Shown here: positions 54,401-64,000 of the stretch, in pieces
Layout: every line of letters begins with the position of its first letter
How positions within the stretch are numbered: the first letter of the stretch is position 1
Assembly: GCF_029784155.1 (NCBI RefSeq)
Contig: NC_073691.1
Span: 89,113,722 to 89,177,721, forward strand
Reading direction: 5' to 3'
Source: Uranotaenia lowii
Lineage: Eukaryota > Arthropoda > Insecta > Diptera > Culicidae
Length of the DNA stretch: 64,000 nucleotides
Program-made: the position numbers and the translations under genes
Notes under the pieces: generated by a model
What the model was told of the DNA's origin: nothing
What the model saw: the letters and a program-made list of their open reading frames with translations, nothing else
Database searches by the model: none

Positions 54401-56905
54401 AAATTAAATTAAAATTAAATTAAAATTAAATTAAAATTAAATTAAAATTAAATTAAAATTAAATTAAAATTAAATTAAAATTAAATTAAAATTAAATTAA
54501 AATTAAATTAAAATTAAATTAAAATTAAATTAAAATTAAATTAAAATTAAATTAAAATTAAATTAAAATTAAATTAAAATTAAATTAAAATTAAATTAAA
54601 ATTAAATTAAAATTAAATTAAAATTAAATTAAAATTAAATTAAAATTAAATTAAAATTAAATTAAAATTAAATTAAAATTAAATTAAAATTAAATTAAAA
54701 TTAAATTAAAATTAAATTAAAATTAAATTAAAATTAAATTAAAATTAAATTAAAATTAAATTAAAATTAAATTAAAATTAAATTAAAATTAAATTAAAAT
54801 TAAATTAAAATTAAATTAAAATTAAATTAAAATTAAATTAAAATTAAATTAAAATTAAATTAAAATTAAATTAAAATTAAATTAAAATTAAATTAAAATT
54901 AAATTAAAATTAAATTAAAATTAAATTAAAATTAAATTAAAATTAAATTAAAATTAAATTAAAATTAAATTAAAATTAAATTAAAATTAAATTAAAATTA
55001 AATTAAAATTAAATTAAAATTAAATTAAAATTAAATTAAAATTAAATTAAAATTAAATTAAAATTAAATTAAAATTAAATTAAAATTAAATTAAAATTAA
55101 ATTAAAATTAAATTAAAATTAAATTAAAATTAAATTAAAATTAAATTAAAATTAAATTAAAATTAAATTAAAATTAAATTAAAATTAAATTAAAATTAAA
55201 TTAAAATTAAATTAAAATTAAATTAAAATTAAATTAAAATTAAATTAAAATTAAATTAAAATTAAATTAAAATTAAATTAAAATTAAATTAAAATTAAAT
55301 TAAAATTAAATTAAAATTAAATTAAAATTAAATTAAAATTAAATTAAAATTAAATTAAAATTAAATTAAAATTAAATTAAAATTAAATTAAAATTAAATT
55401 AAAATTAAATTAAAATTAAATTAAAATTAAATTAAAATTAAATTAAAATTAAATTAAAATTAAATTAAAATTAAATTAAAATTAAATTAAAATTAAATTA
55501 AAATTAAATTAAAATTAAATTAAAATTAAATTAAAATTAAATTAAAATTAAATTAAAATTAAATTAAAATTAAATTAAAATTAAATTAAAATTAAATTAA
55601 AATTAAATTAAAATTAAATTAAAATTAAATTAAAATTAAATTAAAATTAAATTAAAATTAAATTAAAATTAAATTAAAATTAAATTAAAATTAAATTAAA
55701 ATTAAATTAAAATTAAATTAAAATTAAATTAAAATTAAATTAAAATTAAATTAAAATTAAATTAAAATTAAATTAAAATTAAATTAAAATTAAATTAAAA
55801 TTAAATTAAAATTAAATTAAAATTAAATTAAAATTAAATTAAAATTAAATTAAAATTAAATTAAAATTAAATTAAAATTAAATTAAAATTAAATTAAAAT
55901 TAAATTAAAATTAAATTAAAATTAAATTAAAATTAAATTAAAATTAAATTAAAATTAAATTAAAATTAAATTAAAATTAAATTAAAATTAAATTAAAATT
56001 AAATTAAAATTAAATTAAAATTAAATTAAAATTAAATTAAAATTAAATTAAAATTAAATTAAAATTAAATTAAAATTAAATTAAAATTAAATTAAAATTA
56101 AATTAAAATTAAATTAAAATTAAATTAAAATTAAATTAAAATTAAATTAAAATTAAATTAAAATTAAATTAAAATTAAATTAAAATTAAATTAAAATTAA
56201 ATTAAAATTAAATTAAAATTAAATTAAAATTAAATTAAAATTAAATTAAAATTAAATTAAAATTAAATTAAAATTAAATTAAAATTAAATTAAAATTAAA
56301 TTAAAATTAAATTAAAATTAAATTAAAATTAAATTAAAATTAAATTAAAATTAAATTAAAATTAAATTAAAATTAAATTAAAATTAAATTAAAATTAAAT
56401 TAAAATTAAATTAAAATTAAATTAAAATTAAATTAAAATTAAATTAAAATTAAATTAAAATTAAATTAAAATTAAATTAAAATTAAATTAAAATTAAATT
56501 AAAATTAAATTAAAATTAAATTAAAATTAAATTAAAATTAAATTAAAATTAAATTAAAATTAAATTAAAATTAAATTAAAATTAAATTAAAATTAAATTA
56601 AAATTAAATTAAAATTAAATTAAAATTAAATTAAAATTAAATTAAAATTAAATTAAAATTAAATTAAAATTAAATTAAAATTAAATTAAAATTAAATTAA
56701 AATTAAATTAAAATTAAATTAAAATTAAATTAAAATTAAATTAAAATTAAATTAAAATTAAATTAAAATTAAATTAAAATTAAATTAAAATTAAATTAAA
56801 ATTAAATTAAAATTAAATTAAAATTAAATTAAAATTAAATTAAAATTAAATTAAAATTAAATTAAAATTAATTTAAAATTAAATTAAAATTAAATTAAAA
56901 TTGAA
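51490..56905 (+). repeat. 11-bp satellite array (AAATTAAAATT)n, about 490 units
   Basis: Between about 51492 and 56868 the 11-bp unit AAATTAAAATT repeats with almost no variation. Diverged related sequence (GAATTAAAATC, AAATTGAAATT and similar) lies on both flanks at 51125-51490 and 56870-57005. Every frame meets TAA, so it has no coding potential. Uniform centre and decayed edges are typical of a tandem array homogenised by unequal exchange or slippage. The true length may differ from the assembly. Confidence 0.95.
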
Positions 56906-57004
56906 TCAAAATTAAATTAAAATTAAATTAAAATCAAATTGAAATTAAATTGAAATATAATTAAATAAAAATTAAACTGAAATTTAATAAAAAATTAAAT
57001 TAAA

Positions 57005-57570
57005 AAAACACATCAGCCGAGTTTCAGCTCATGGCAGTGTTCCGGTAAATGAATAAAAAATTAAAAAAAAATCAAACACTTTAGCCGAGTTTCAGCTCAT
57101 GGCAGTGTTCCGGTAAATGAATAAAAAAAGAAAAAAAAATCAAACACTTTAGCCGATTTTCATATCATGGCAGTGTTGAAATGAAATGAAAAAAAAAAAA
57201 AACAATGAACACATCAGCCGAGTTTCAGCTCATGGCAGTGTTCCGGTAAATGAAAAAAAAAAAACGAACACATCAGCCGATTTTCAGATCATGGCAGTGT
57301 TGAAATAAAATAAAAAAAAAAACAATGAACACATCAGCCGAGTTTCAGCTCATGGCAGTGTTCCGGTAAATGAAAAAAAAAAGAAAAAAAAATCAAACAC
57401 TTCAGCCGATTTGCAGGGCAGTGTTGAAATAAAATAAAAAAAAAAACAATGAACACATCAGCCGAGTTTAAGCTCATGGCAGTGTTCCGGTAAATAAAAA
57501 AAAAAAAAAGAAAAAAATAAAACACTTCAGCCGATTTTCAGATCATGGCAGTGTCCATATATACATAAAA
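57005..57570 (+). repeat. Nine-unit minisatellite with alternating A/B types
   Basis: Units of about 55-70 bp contain GCCGA-TTTCAG-TCATGGCAGTGTT. Type A has GCCGAGTTTCAGCTCATGG and GTTCCGGTAAATGA. Type B has GCCGATTTTCAGATCATGG and GTTGAAATAAAAT. The order is A A B A B A B A B, separated by A-rich runs. The alternation is a higher-order repeat. Confidence 0.85.
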
Positions 57571-58104
57571 AAAAAAAATTAAGAGAAAAAAAATAATAGC
57601 AGTGTTTGGATAGCAAGAATTTTAGTAAAACAAATGATAAAACTAAAAATTTAGAAAACGATATTAAACGCGGAACCCAAAATGAGTTTAAATGTTGATA
57701 AAAAGCATTTCGAGTCACTTTTTTGTAAGGGGAGGATGAAGGATGATACTAAATTTAATGTGGTGATGTACAATTCTCAGAGAGATTAAGTGTTTCGTTT
57801 AAGTAAACAACGGAACTATTAAAATAGAAATATATACACTTTAAATACGGAAATAATGTACATTGGAAAAAAAGGTTCAAAATAAAGATGTTCTGAAAAA
57901 CATAAGAATTAATGTTGAAAAAGTATGGCTAGATTTTATAGAAGATTTAAGATGCGGATAGCATTGTATGCCATTGAAAAAAAAATTAACAATATCATTA
58001 CTGTTATTATTATTATTATTACCGTTATCGTATTTACTAGCAGCAAAATGAAACACTGACCCAAAATGTTAAATCAGTTATTCTTACTTCTTAATCATGT
58101 TGGC

Positions 58105-58114
58105 ATGGGGAAGA
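58105..58114 (+). other. Polypurine tract
   Basis: ATGGGGAAGA directly upstream of the 3' LTR, in the position used to prime plus-strand DNA synthesis. Confidence 0.6.
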
Positions 58115-58288
58115 TGTGGCATCCTACAATTAGAGTATTATTTACACCAACTAAATTAGGTTAAGCTAAGCGTGAACGCATGAGAAACACTACAAAGGGT
58201 GAGAGCGATTTGACTACTTGGTAACTAGCCAAGCTACTCGGGGCAGTCTGGATTGGACCACTTCGCGGACAAGTCGGAGATTTTCACA
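58115..58288 (+). repeat. 3' LTR (174 bp)
   Basis: Matches the 5' LTR over its full length with about two substitutions, and is followed by the GTGGT duplication. Confidence 0.85.
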
Positions 58289-58494
58289 GTGGTAATAATC
58301 AAAATTCCACAACTGCTTCACAAATTGCACAATTTGCAACAGTTAGCACATTATCACTCTCTCTGAGCACTGGTTTCTCTCATTTGAACTCAAACCTTCT
58401 AATTTTCTCTAACAAATTGCCACAAATTATCACAAAATCAATCATTGGCTGCACAATTTATGTGATCATTGACAAATTTTCTCCCTCCATTTCA

Positions 58495-59760
58495 GTTCCC
58501 CGGCCTGGGCGTCCTGGCCTGGGTAGAAGACCTTGCAACGGTTTCCGTAGAGAGGGTTGGCATCTGGATGGACGGAGTTAAGCTTCAGATAGCTCACCTT
58601 AAAACCGAAGTGCTGCTCGTGACCAATAAAAGAGTTGTGCCGCACATGGAGATTACTGTTGGATACGACATCTTCGAAACAACAGCTGAAATACTTTGGA
58701 GTAATGGTCGACAATCGCTTAAGTTTTGGTGCGCATGTCAAATACTGTTGTGAAAGTGTATCGAAAGTCAAAGATTCAGTGGCTTGGATTATGCCGAACT
58801 GCAATGGTCCTAAAAGAGTAGCAAGAGACGTCTCCTTGCGAGCCTAGCACTGTCGAAACTACGATACGGAGGAGCGGCCTAGAGCTCCGCGATAGAGGTA
58901 GAGCGCAACAGATCCAAGATACGGAGCACACATCGGCTGATAGCCATGCGAGTTTTCTGAGCATACTGAACCATATCAGCAGATGCAGCTTTTGTCATCG
59001 CGAGCATGATTCCCATCGACATAACTCTGGCGGAGGATATGGAGTTTCACAAAGCAAGAGCTGTTAGAGGAGTGCGTAAAATTCAACGAGCAGCGTAAAT
59101 GCTCAAGTGGCAGGAGCAATGGGACGCATCGAACAATGCAAGATGGACGCATAGGCTAATCTCGCGACTTTCAGACTGGGTAAATCGGAAGTATGGTATG
59201 GACAGGTCAACTTCTACCTGACGCAGTTCCCTTTCGGGTAATGGGTGCTTTAAGCAATACCTTCATCGGTTTAAGCTTATCAGCTCGCCTTATAGGCCGG
59301 AATGCGTAGATACGGAGGAATCTGCAGAACATGCTAGCTTTGTCTGCCCCAGGTTCATTTCAAGGCGTCAGCAACTTCAAAGTTTGAACGCTGAAAATAT
59401 TGTCAGTAAAATGTGTCGCGACGAATAATCGTGGCGTGCTATAATCGACGAAATCTCGCAGCGATCTAATAAGTATCAGGAAAGATGATGAACGGGGAGG
59501 GCGAGATAGTCAACCAAATTTGGCAAGCTAATGGAAGGGCCTCGTATGACACTACAATTCTGAAGTATTGGATCTTAGAGCGCAGTATAACCCTAATCTC
59601 AACTCATGCATGTGGTGGGACTGAAGCAAAACGAAGCGGAGATACCATTCGGGGTGGTCGTGACGGGGTGGTTTAATATCCTGCGGGAGTGGATGTTTTG
59701 ACGGCGCGAGTTACTTTGAAAGCCTCACCTAACCGGCACACGTCTCGGGGTCTCCCGAAC
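58495..59760 (+). pseudogene. R1-clade LINE RT C-terminal fragment
   Basis: It begins at a degenerate catalytic block (GVLAWVEDLATVSVERV, normally FADDL). It continues with WMDGVKLQIAHLKTEVLLVT and VGYDIFETTAEILW, then after a shift KYFGVMVDNRLSFGAHVKYC and MPNCNGPKRVARDV. Next come a MIPIDITLAEDMEFHKARAV-like segment, LKWQEQWDASNNARWTHRLI, DWVNRKYGMD and NFYLTQFPFG-like text, and finally a C-terminal Cys/His region with PECVDTEESAEHASFVCPRF. This order is that of R1-clade LINEs. It has several stops. Its 3' UTR probably reaches about 59760, where RTE sequence resumes. Whether it inserted into the RTE or arrived by recombination is not clear, as no target duplication was found. Confidence 0.75.
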
Positions 59761-59799
59761 CAGTCTGAAGTTGGCGACAGAGGAAAAAGAGAAGGAGAA

Positions 59800-60299
59800 A
59801 GAGGATATAAGAGAAAGCTGGATGAAATAGAAGCGGCATTCAAAGACATGAAATCCAACTAAGCACCTGGGATCGATTGCATTCCTGCTGAAATGCTAAA
59901 AGCCGACCCTGCCTTGTCAGCACAAATGTTGCACGGTCTTTTTTCTGACTTCTGGGATACTGCAACATTCCCGACCGACTAGATGCAGGTTATCCTCGTA
60001 AAGGTCCCGAAGAAAGGAAACCTGACCGAGTGCGGTAACTGGCGAAGCATAACGTTGATCTGTGCAACCCTCAAAGTACTCTGCAATGTGATCTTGAACA
60101 GGATCCATGAGAAAATTGAAGCTACCATCCGACGACAACAAGCTGGATTCCGATCCGGAAGATCATGTGTGGACCACATCACAACGCTACGAATCATACT
60201 GGAACAAATCAACGAACTCCAGGACTCTCTTCTGCTGGCGTTCGTTGATTTCGAAAATGCATTCGACCGACTGAACCACGAAAACATCTGGGCTGCTCT
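59800..60299 (+). pseudogene. RTE reverse transcriptase, N-terminal half
   Basis: This starts in a charged linker (EEKEKEDIREKLDEIEAAF), then KDMKSN-stop-APGIDCIPAEM, LKADPALSAQMLHGLFSDFW and, from 59983, MQVILVKVPKKGNLTECGNW. RSITLICATLKVLCNVILNR, RRQQAGFRSGRSCVDHITTL and FVDFENAFDRLNHENIWAAL follow. The last block is the RT A motif with its catalytic D. It runs directly into the 12-bp duplication at 60300. Two stops are visible. Confidence 0.85.
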
Positions 60300-61163
60300 A
60301 AGGCGACGAGGGCCAGCAGCTCGAGGCCTAGAGGATACCATCCTTGTTTTCTAAGCCAACGTTCATGAGATCGAATCCCGGTCGTGACATAACCTGGCAC
60401 ACATAATATGATGAAGGTTGGCGGTTATAGCATTAGTGAAATGCTAGCCGGGTATACCTTGGAATTGTACGCCTCAATGATGCAGCACATGCATGTAGAT
60501 TGATCTTTTCAAGGGAACTTAGATTGCACTTTGAGATCCTACCTAGTTATGTGTGTGCTCGTAGTGCTACCGGTAAACAACTACAACTTCAACCAATAGT
60601 GCAGGTGTGTCAAGTAGCACAGCAAAGTAAAAATGATAACGCGGGGTAATACCACAATAGATCAACTTAATGGTCGCAGTGGACTCTCTCCCAAGGGGCT
60701 GAAGAAAACAAAAATTCCCGTACCAAGTTTTCAGTCAAGAAACCCGCAGGAAGAAGAAAAATGAAACGAGTGAAATACGTATAGGGGCAACATGGCGTCT
60801 TCTTTGCAAACATTTCAACCAGAGGCAATTTTTTAATAATCCTTAAAATGATATCTGCGGCTCGGGAATGTCAACCAAAGGGATCTATGGTAACATTTAT
60901 AAATTATGGTTGGGCACAAAATGCAGAGTTTTCAGCATAATCCTTGTTAAAATTGATTCTAAATCTGCAGTATGACAACAACAGATGCGTTTGGCAACCA
61001 AAATGTTACCCTATTTCGAGTCTGTTATGGGGTGAAGTGTTTAATTTCGGGAACCACACTGACGTTCTGGTACCAAAAATTTGGTACGGTGCGTTTGTAT
61101 ACGATTTGACAGCTGGTTCAGTCCTCTGCTCTCTCCCCAACAGGATAAAAAAAGGCGACGAGG
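60300..61163. repeat. 12-bp target duplication AAGGCGACGAGG
   Basis: Copies at 60300-60311 and 61152-61163 bound the 840-bp insertion. Joining them once restores the RTE frame. Confidence 0.9.
60312..61151 (+). mobile_element. 840-bp retroposon with tRNA-like head and A tail
   Basis: Immediately after the left duplication comes GCCAGCAGCTCGAGGCCTAG. It contains an A-box-like AGGCCTAGAGGATA, and about 33 bp later a B-box-like GATCGAATCCC (near 60370). The far end is GGATAAAAAA directly before the right duplication. Head, tail and 12-bp duplication make it a SINE-type insertion, but 840 bp is long for a SINE. Either the body beyond about 60600 is a second insertion inside a roughly 280-bp SINE, or this is an unusual long tRNA-headed family. 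No coding sense was recognised in the body. Confidence 0.7.
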
Positions 61164-62170
61164 AGTCACAGAGAAACTAGTCCATCTCATCACAATACGA
61201 GGCATTTCCGTTCAAAGTCTTACACGACGGTGTCTTGCCCGATCCAATCCCGGTAACTGCTGGAGTAAGACAGGGTTGTATCTTATTTCCGCTACTTTTT
61301 CTCATCGTAAATGATAAGATTTTGACTGGATCGATTGACTGTAGACCAAATCGAAGATTGCCATGGGATCTTTCGGCAATGGAGCAGGTTAACGACCTTG
61401 ACCTGACTGATATTGTTTTGCTCGCCCAAACACAACAATACATGCAGAGCAAAAGCTCCAAGACAGCAGGTCTCATGGTCAATGTTGGCAAGACCAAGTC
61501 TACGAAAATCAACACAGAAAATCGTTCCAATTCCTTGGTAGCTGGGCAAAAGGTTGCGAAAGTGGAGTACTTCCAGTATCTGGGCAGCCAGATTACACCT
61601 GATGGTGATGCCAAGAAAGACATCAATATCCGGATCAAAATAGCCCGATTTGCGTTTGTGGGTCTCCGAAACATCAAACGCCCAAGCCAGATCTCTCTAC
61701 GAACGAAAATCCGAATCTTCAACTCAAACGTCAAATCCGTATTGCTGTACGGGTGCGAAACTTAGTGCACATATGCGGTCACCACGCGAAAACTGCAAGT
61801 ATTTGTGAACCGCTGCCTGCAGAATATCATCCACGCTTGGTGGCCTGGCAACTGGATCTCAAATGAAGAACTGCATCGCCGGTGTCATCAAAGGGCGCTA
61901 GAAATCGAGATTCGGGAACGTAAGTGGAGATGGATTGGGCACACCCTGTTAAGAGATAAACACGAGATTTGCAGAGAGGCGCTTGACTGAAATCCAGATG
62001 GACATCGAAGAAGAGCAGGCCCAGAAGCTCGTGGTGGCGGAGCCTAGTCGCAGAAATTCGAGCTGTAGACAAGAATCTTGATTGGGACCAAGTGAAGACG
62101 CTGGCTCCGGATCTTCAACAGAGGAGGTCTTCGCGAGAATCGACGCGGGACCATGAAGTAAGCAAGTAGG
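61164..62170 (+). pseudogene. RTE reverse transcriptase, C-terminal half
   Basis: It resumes with VTEKLVHLI in frame with the preceding half. It then gives FKVLHDGVLPDPIPVTAGVR, QGCILFPLLFLIVNDKIL (motif B), a LDLTDIVLLAQTQQYMQSK block in place of the usual FADD (catalytic aspartates altered), and SKTAGLMVNVGKTKSTKIN. FQYLGSQITPDGDAKKD, RIFNSNVKSVLLYGCET-stop, LQNIIHAWWPGNWISNEELH and RKWRWIGHTLLRDKHEICRE follow, ending with NPDGHRRRA. The loss of the YADD/FADD box confirms that it is inactive. The tail is near 62160-62172 (GTAAGCAAGTAGG). Confidence 0.85.
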
Positions 62171-63770
62171 AAAAAAGCATGTGCTGTCATCGAGTCAACG
62201 CCTACCGTTCGATCGTCTATTCCGAAGAGTAGACAATGCCAGTCATGAGTTTGAATGGGATTCGGATGATACTTTCGTCGTCGTTTTCTAATTCACTGTA
62301 TCCACTAAACTATTTTATCTATTTTCGAAAATTTCCGAGTACTTCAAAATTAGCGACAAGTGGGAAAAAGAGGAAAAATATTAAACGAGAAGTATGCGTT
62401 CTAAACCATCATAACTAATGTCTTCAATCTTTTGAAGAATTCCTATGAATGATCAAGTACACTTCTTTCCTTCAGGCGTTCCAGGATTTATACTTGACAG
62501 TGTGTTAATGGAAAGCAAATATTCAGCTTACTCCCCTTGTTTTCATACGTCATTTCCCAACATCCATTCAATTCCGCATACCCAGTTATCGTGAAATCTC
62601 TTTACACACTCAAAAAGTGGGGCAAAAATGAGCCACGACAACTTTCAACGCGCTTCTGATTATTACAATGATGATGATAGCCCTCGATGAAACGGTCGAA
62701 CGTGAAAGGCCAAGCACTTTGGCCGTGCGCCGTCAGGCCAACAAACGACGATGTTGCCTGCCATACCACCGCATGTAAATGTCTTCGGTCCTTCGGATTC
62801 CGGAGAACTGGCGCGCGAGGCGCCCCATAAAATATGCACGAGATAAATATCGTTTCTGGTGCGAAAATTGTTTTAGATCCTAATAAATGCGATTATACGA
62901 TTTACTTGCCAGCGCGAGCAACAGCGACACCGAAAATTAGCGTTGAATGAATTAAAGAGACGAATGATCCTGGTAAACTTTGTCGAAGCTGTGTTGGTGT
63001 GTGCGTGCGTGGCGTTGTACGTAGGCACGTGTTTGCCTTATAGGGATCTCAAGAGGACGATTCCAGTCAAGTCGGGATTTATGTGGATGAAGATGACTCG
63101 GTGAAAAAATGCTGGATACTTTCGTGAGTTTGTCTAGCTAAACTGTCGGTTGGTGAAAGTGTTTCGAAGTTGGATTATTAATTGATGCTTTGTGTGAATG
63201 TGTGTGTTCTCGTGAAAGATTAAACGGAACAGCGGTAATCATTTGAGTTAATTAAGCCGTTTTAATGTAATTATCCGAAGGCAGTCAAATCTCGGCGGCC
63301 CACAGCAAGGTAAACACCGAGCATACCTGGAGTGAGGGATGAATGATAAATATTGCCCATTTCTGTTGAGTTAAAGAGCGATGCCTGCATGACGCTTGAG
63401 CCAAGTACCTAACATTTGACATTATTTATCGTTATTTTTAGAAAAGATGTGAAACGTATGTAAAGAAGATTTTAATGAAATTCTCTCAGGATGCAACAAC
63501 AGAACAATTACCCAACCTTCTTATATTTAAAGCTATAAAATAATTCAGGAAGAATTCCATTATTCATCGCTATTTTGAATCTGGAGGTAAGCTATGCGGC
63601 AATTACGTATCCATTTTATGAAAAAAAGGTGTCAACGATGAAATTGCCACACACAAAATTGATTCGCAAAATTCGAGTTTTCATCCGATTGTCATCAAAT
63701 TTTCAGGGATTGAAAAATAACTTTTCAACTTCATTTTACCATTTTATTCGTATTTTATTTACAGTCCATA
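62171..63770. other. Intergenic DNA, possibly single copy; no gene recognised
   Basis: The composition is more balanced than elsewhere, with a GC-rich block at 62690-62830 and a GTG-rich block at 62985-63200, and no tandem repeats. It could contain regulatory or non-coding transcribed sequence of a neighbouring host gene. Nothing in the sequence proves it. Confidence 0.4.
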
Positions 63771-63777
63771 CGCAAAT

Positions 63778-64000
63778 GCCCACAACTTGGCCTTAATCTC
63801 GGCCATAAGATTCTGCACAACCTGTGAATTTCTGTGAAAGTATTTCTCGATGGGGCGGAGCTCCGGAGTGTTGAACATTTTCGGCACGAAATTGACCTTA
63901 TTGTCCGCAAACCACTTCAGCACGTCCTTGGAGTAGTGGCCAGAAGATTGATGGGACGTTGTGGGCCTACAGGGAAGAAAGCAGCCGCTTCTGGAGGCAC
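63778..64000 (-). pseudogene. Mariner-type transposase C-terminus (runs off window)
   Basis: The minus strand reads HYSKDVLKWFADNKVNFVPK, MFNTPELRPIEKYF and then a short VVQNLMAEIKAKLW-like end near 63790. HYSKD...PELRPIEKY is the last catalytic block (with the E) of DD37E-like mariner transposases. The segment with the second D is damaged at about 63950 and the rest lies beyond the window. It is related to, but more diverged than, the two copies at 13 and 20 kb. Confidence 0.7.

Larger units (their letters stand above)
50540..58288 (+). mobile_element. Non-autonomous LTR element carrying a satellite array
   Basis: It has 174-bp LTRs (50540-50713, 58115-58288) beginning TGTGGCATCC and ending GATTTTCACA. 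They differ at about two positions: GGTTGAGC against GGTTAAGC, and GGGGCTGTC against GGGGCAGTC. A primer-binding-like TGGCGATTTTCTGCC starts 2 bp after the first LTR, a purine tract ATGGGGAAGA (58105-58114) precedes the second, and a GTGGT duplication flanks the whole. Inside are about 300 bp of unassigned sequence, a roughly 5.4-kb array of an 11-bp unit, a nine-unit minisatellite, and about 550 bp of AT-rich DNA. No gag or pol is present. This fits a TRIM/LARD-type parasite of an autonomous LTR element. Confidence 0.85.
50535..58293. repeat. GTGGT target duplication around the LTR element
   Basis: GTGGT at 50535-50539 and 58289-58293 directly abuts the TG and CA ends of the LTRs. Confidence 0.9.
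49690..62170 (+). mobile_element. RTE-clade LINE torn apart by four insertions
   Basis: The element starts with a GC-richer leader (about 49690-50040) and the endonuclease N-terminus (50090-50534). RT follows at about 59800-60299 and 61164-62170, and the 3' end CATGAAGTAAGCAAGTAGG is near 62170. The parts are in the right order and orientation. Across the 840-bp insertion the RT frame rejoins perfectly (AALRRRG then VTEKLVHLI) once one copy of the 12-bp duplication is removed. The other interruptions are the 7.75-kb LTR element (50540-58288), an unassigned 200 bp and an R1 fragment (58.3-59.7 kb). The same family left the 3' end at 1.7-2.2 kb. Confidence 0.8.

Noticed and set aside
51490..57570. 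Regular direct repeats that could suggest a CRISPR array
   Set aside because: Units are tandem without unique spacers and the context is a eukaryotic LTR element.
60318..60385. Possible tRNA gene at the head of the 840-bp insertion
   Set aside because: A- and B-box-like signals are present but no cloverleaf closes. It lies immediately inside a target duplication and so is a retroposon head.

Overview
This window looks like a transposon-dense, AT-rich, gene-poor stretch of an insect nuclear genome, most likely a dipteran and probably a culicine mosquito. That placement is an inference from the mix of element families: mariner-type transposases resembling the mosquito DD37E family, a Jockey/Juan-like LINE, CR1-, RTE- and R1-type LINEs, a copia element, tRNA-headed SINEs and many MITEs, plus introns of about 60 bp. 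I find no complete host protein gene. The only host-gene candidate is a set of putative 3' exons at 39.3-39.7 kb (minus strand), with frame problems.

Layout. 0-10 kb: an RTE LINE 3' end abuts a decayed copia element (1.7-5.2 kb, minus) that itself carries a LINE tail and an internal inverted duplication. A SINE with a perfect 13-bp target duplication follows at 5.4 kb, then a near full-length CR1-type LINE at 5.9-10.1 kb (minus) with intact ORF1 and frameshifted ORF2. 10-24 kb: two DD37E mariner relics, a Tc1 fragment, a 5'-truncated LINE, two MITEs and a Jockey-type LINE relic. 24-33 kb: mostly featureless AT-rich DNA with four to five small inverted-repeat elements. One is hAT-like with an 8-bp duplication, one has TTAA ends, and a 3.7-kb inverted-repeat unit encloses others. 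33-38 kb: a Jockey ORF1 relic is split by minisatellites that flank a LINE fragment, then a second RT relic.

39-46 kb: a LINE relic is interrupted by a 5.06-kb insertion. This is a giant palindrome (arms of about 1.66 kb built from 161-164-bp tandem units, ends CACAATG). Its right arm was itself hit by a 1,725-bp element whose ends are CAC(A/T)GTG, a 23-bp spacer and a nonamer-like ACAAAACCT, flanked by a CGGCG duplication. These are Transib/RAG-type hallmarks.

47-62 kb: an LTR-like pair (47.1-49.5 kb), then one RTE LINE running from about 49.7 to 62.2 kb. The RTE is interrupted by (i) a 7.75-kb non-autonomous LTR element with 174-bp LTRs and a GTGGT duplication, carrying a roughly 5.4-kb array of an 11-bp unit and a two-type higher-order minisatellite; (ii) an R1-clade fragment; and (iii) an 840-bp tRNA-headed retroposon with a 12-bp duplication. 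The right edge holds the C-terminus of another mariner transposase.

The elements do not form a pathway. The window is a record of nested insertions whose order can be read from target duplications. The best candidates for something undescribed are the RSS-ended element inside the giant foldback, and the LTR element carrying a satellite.
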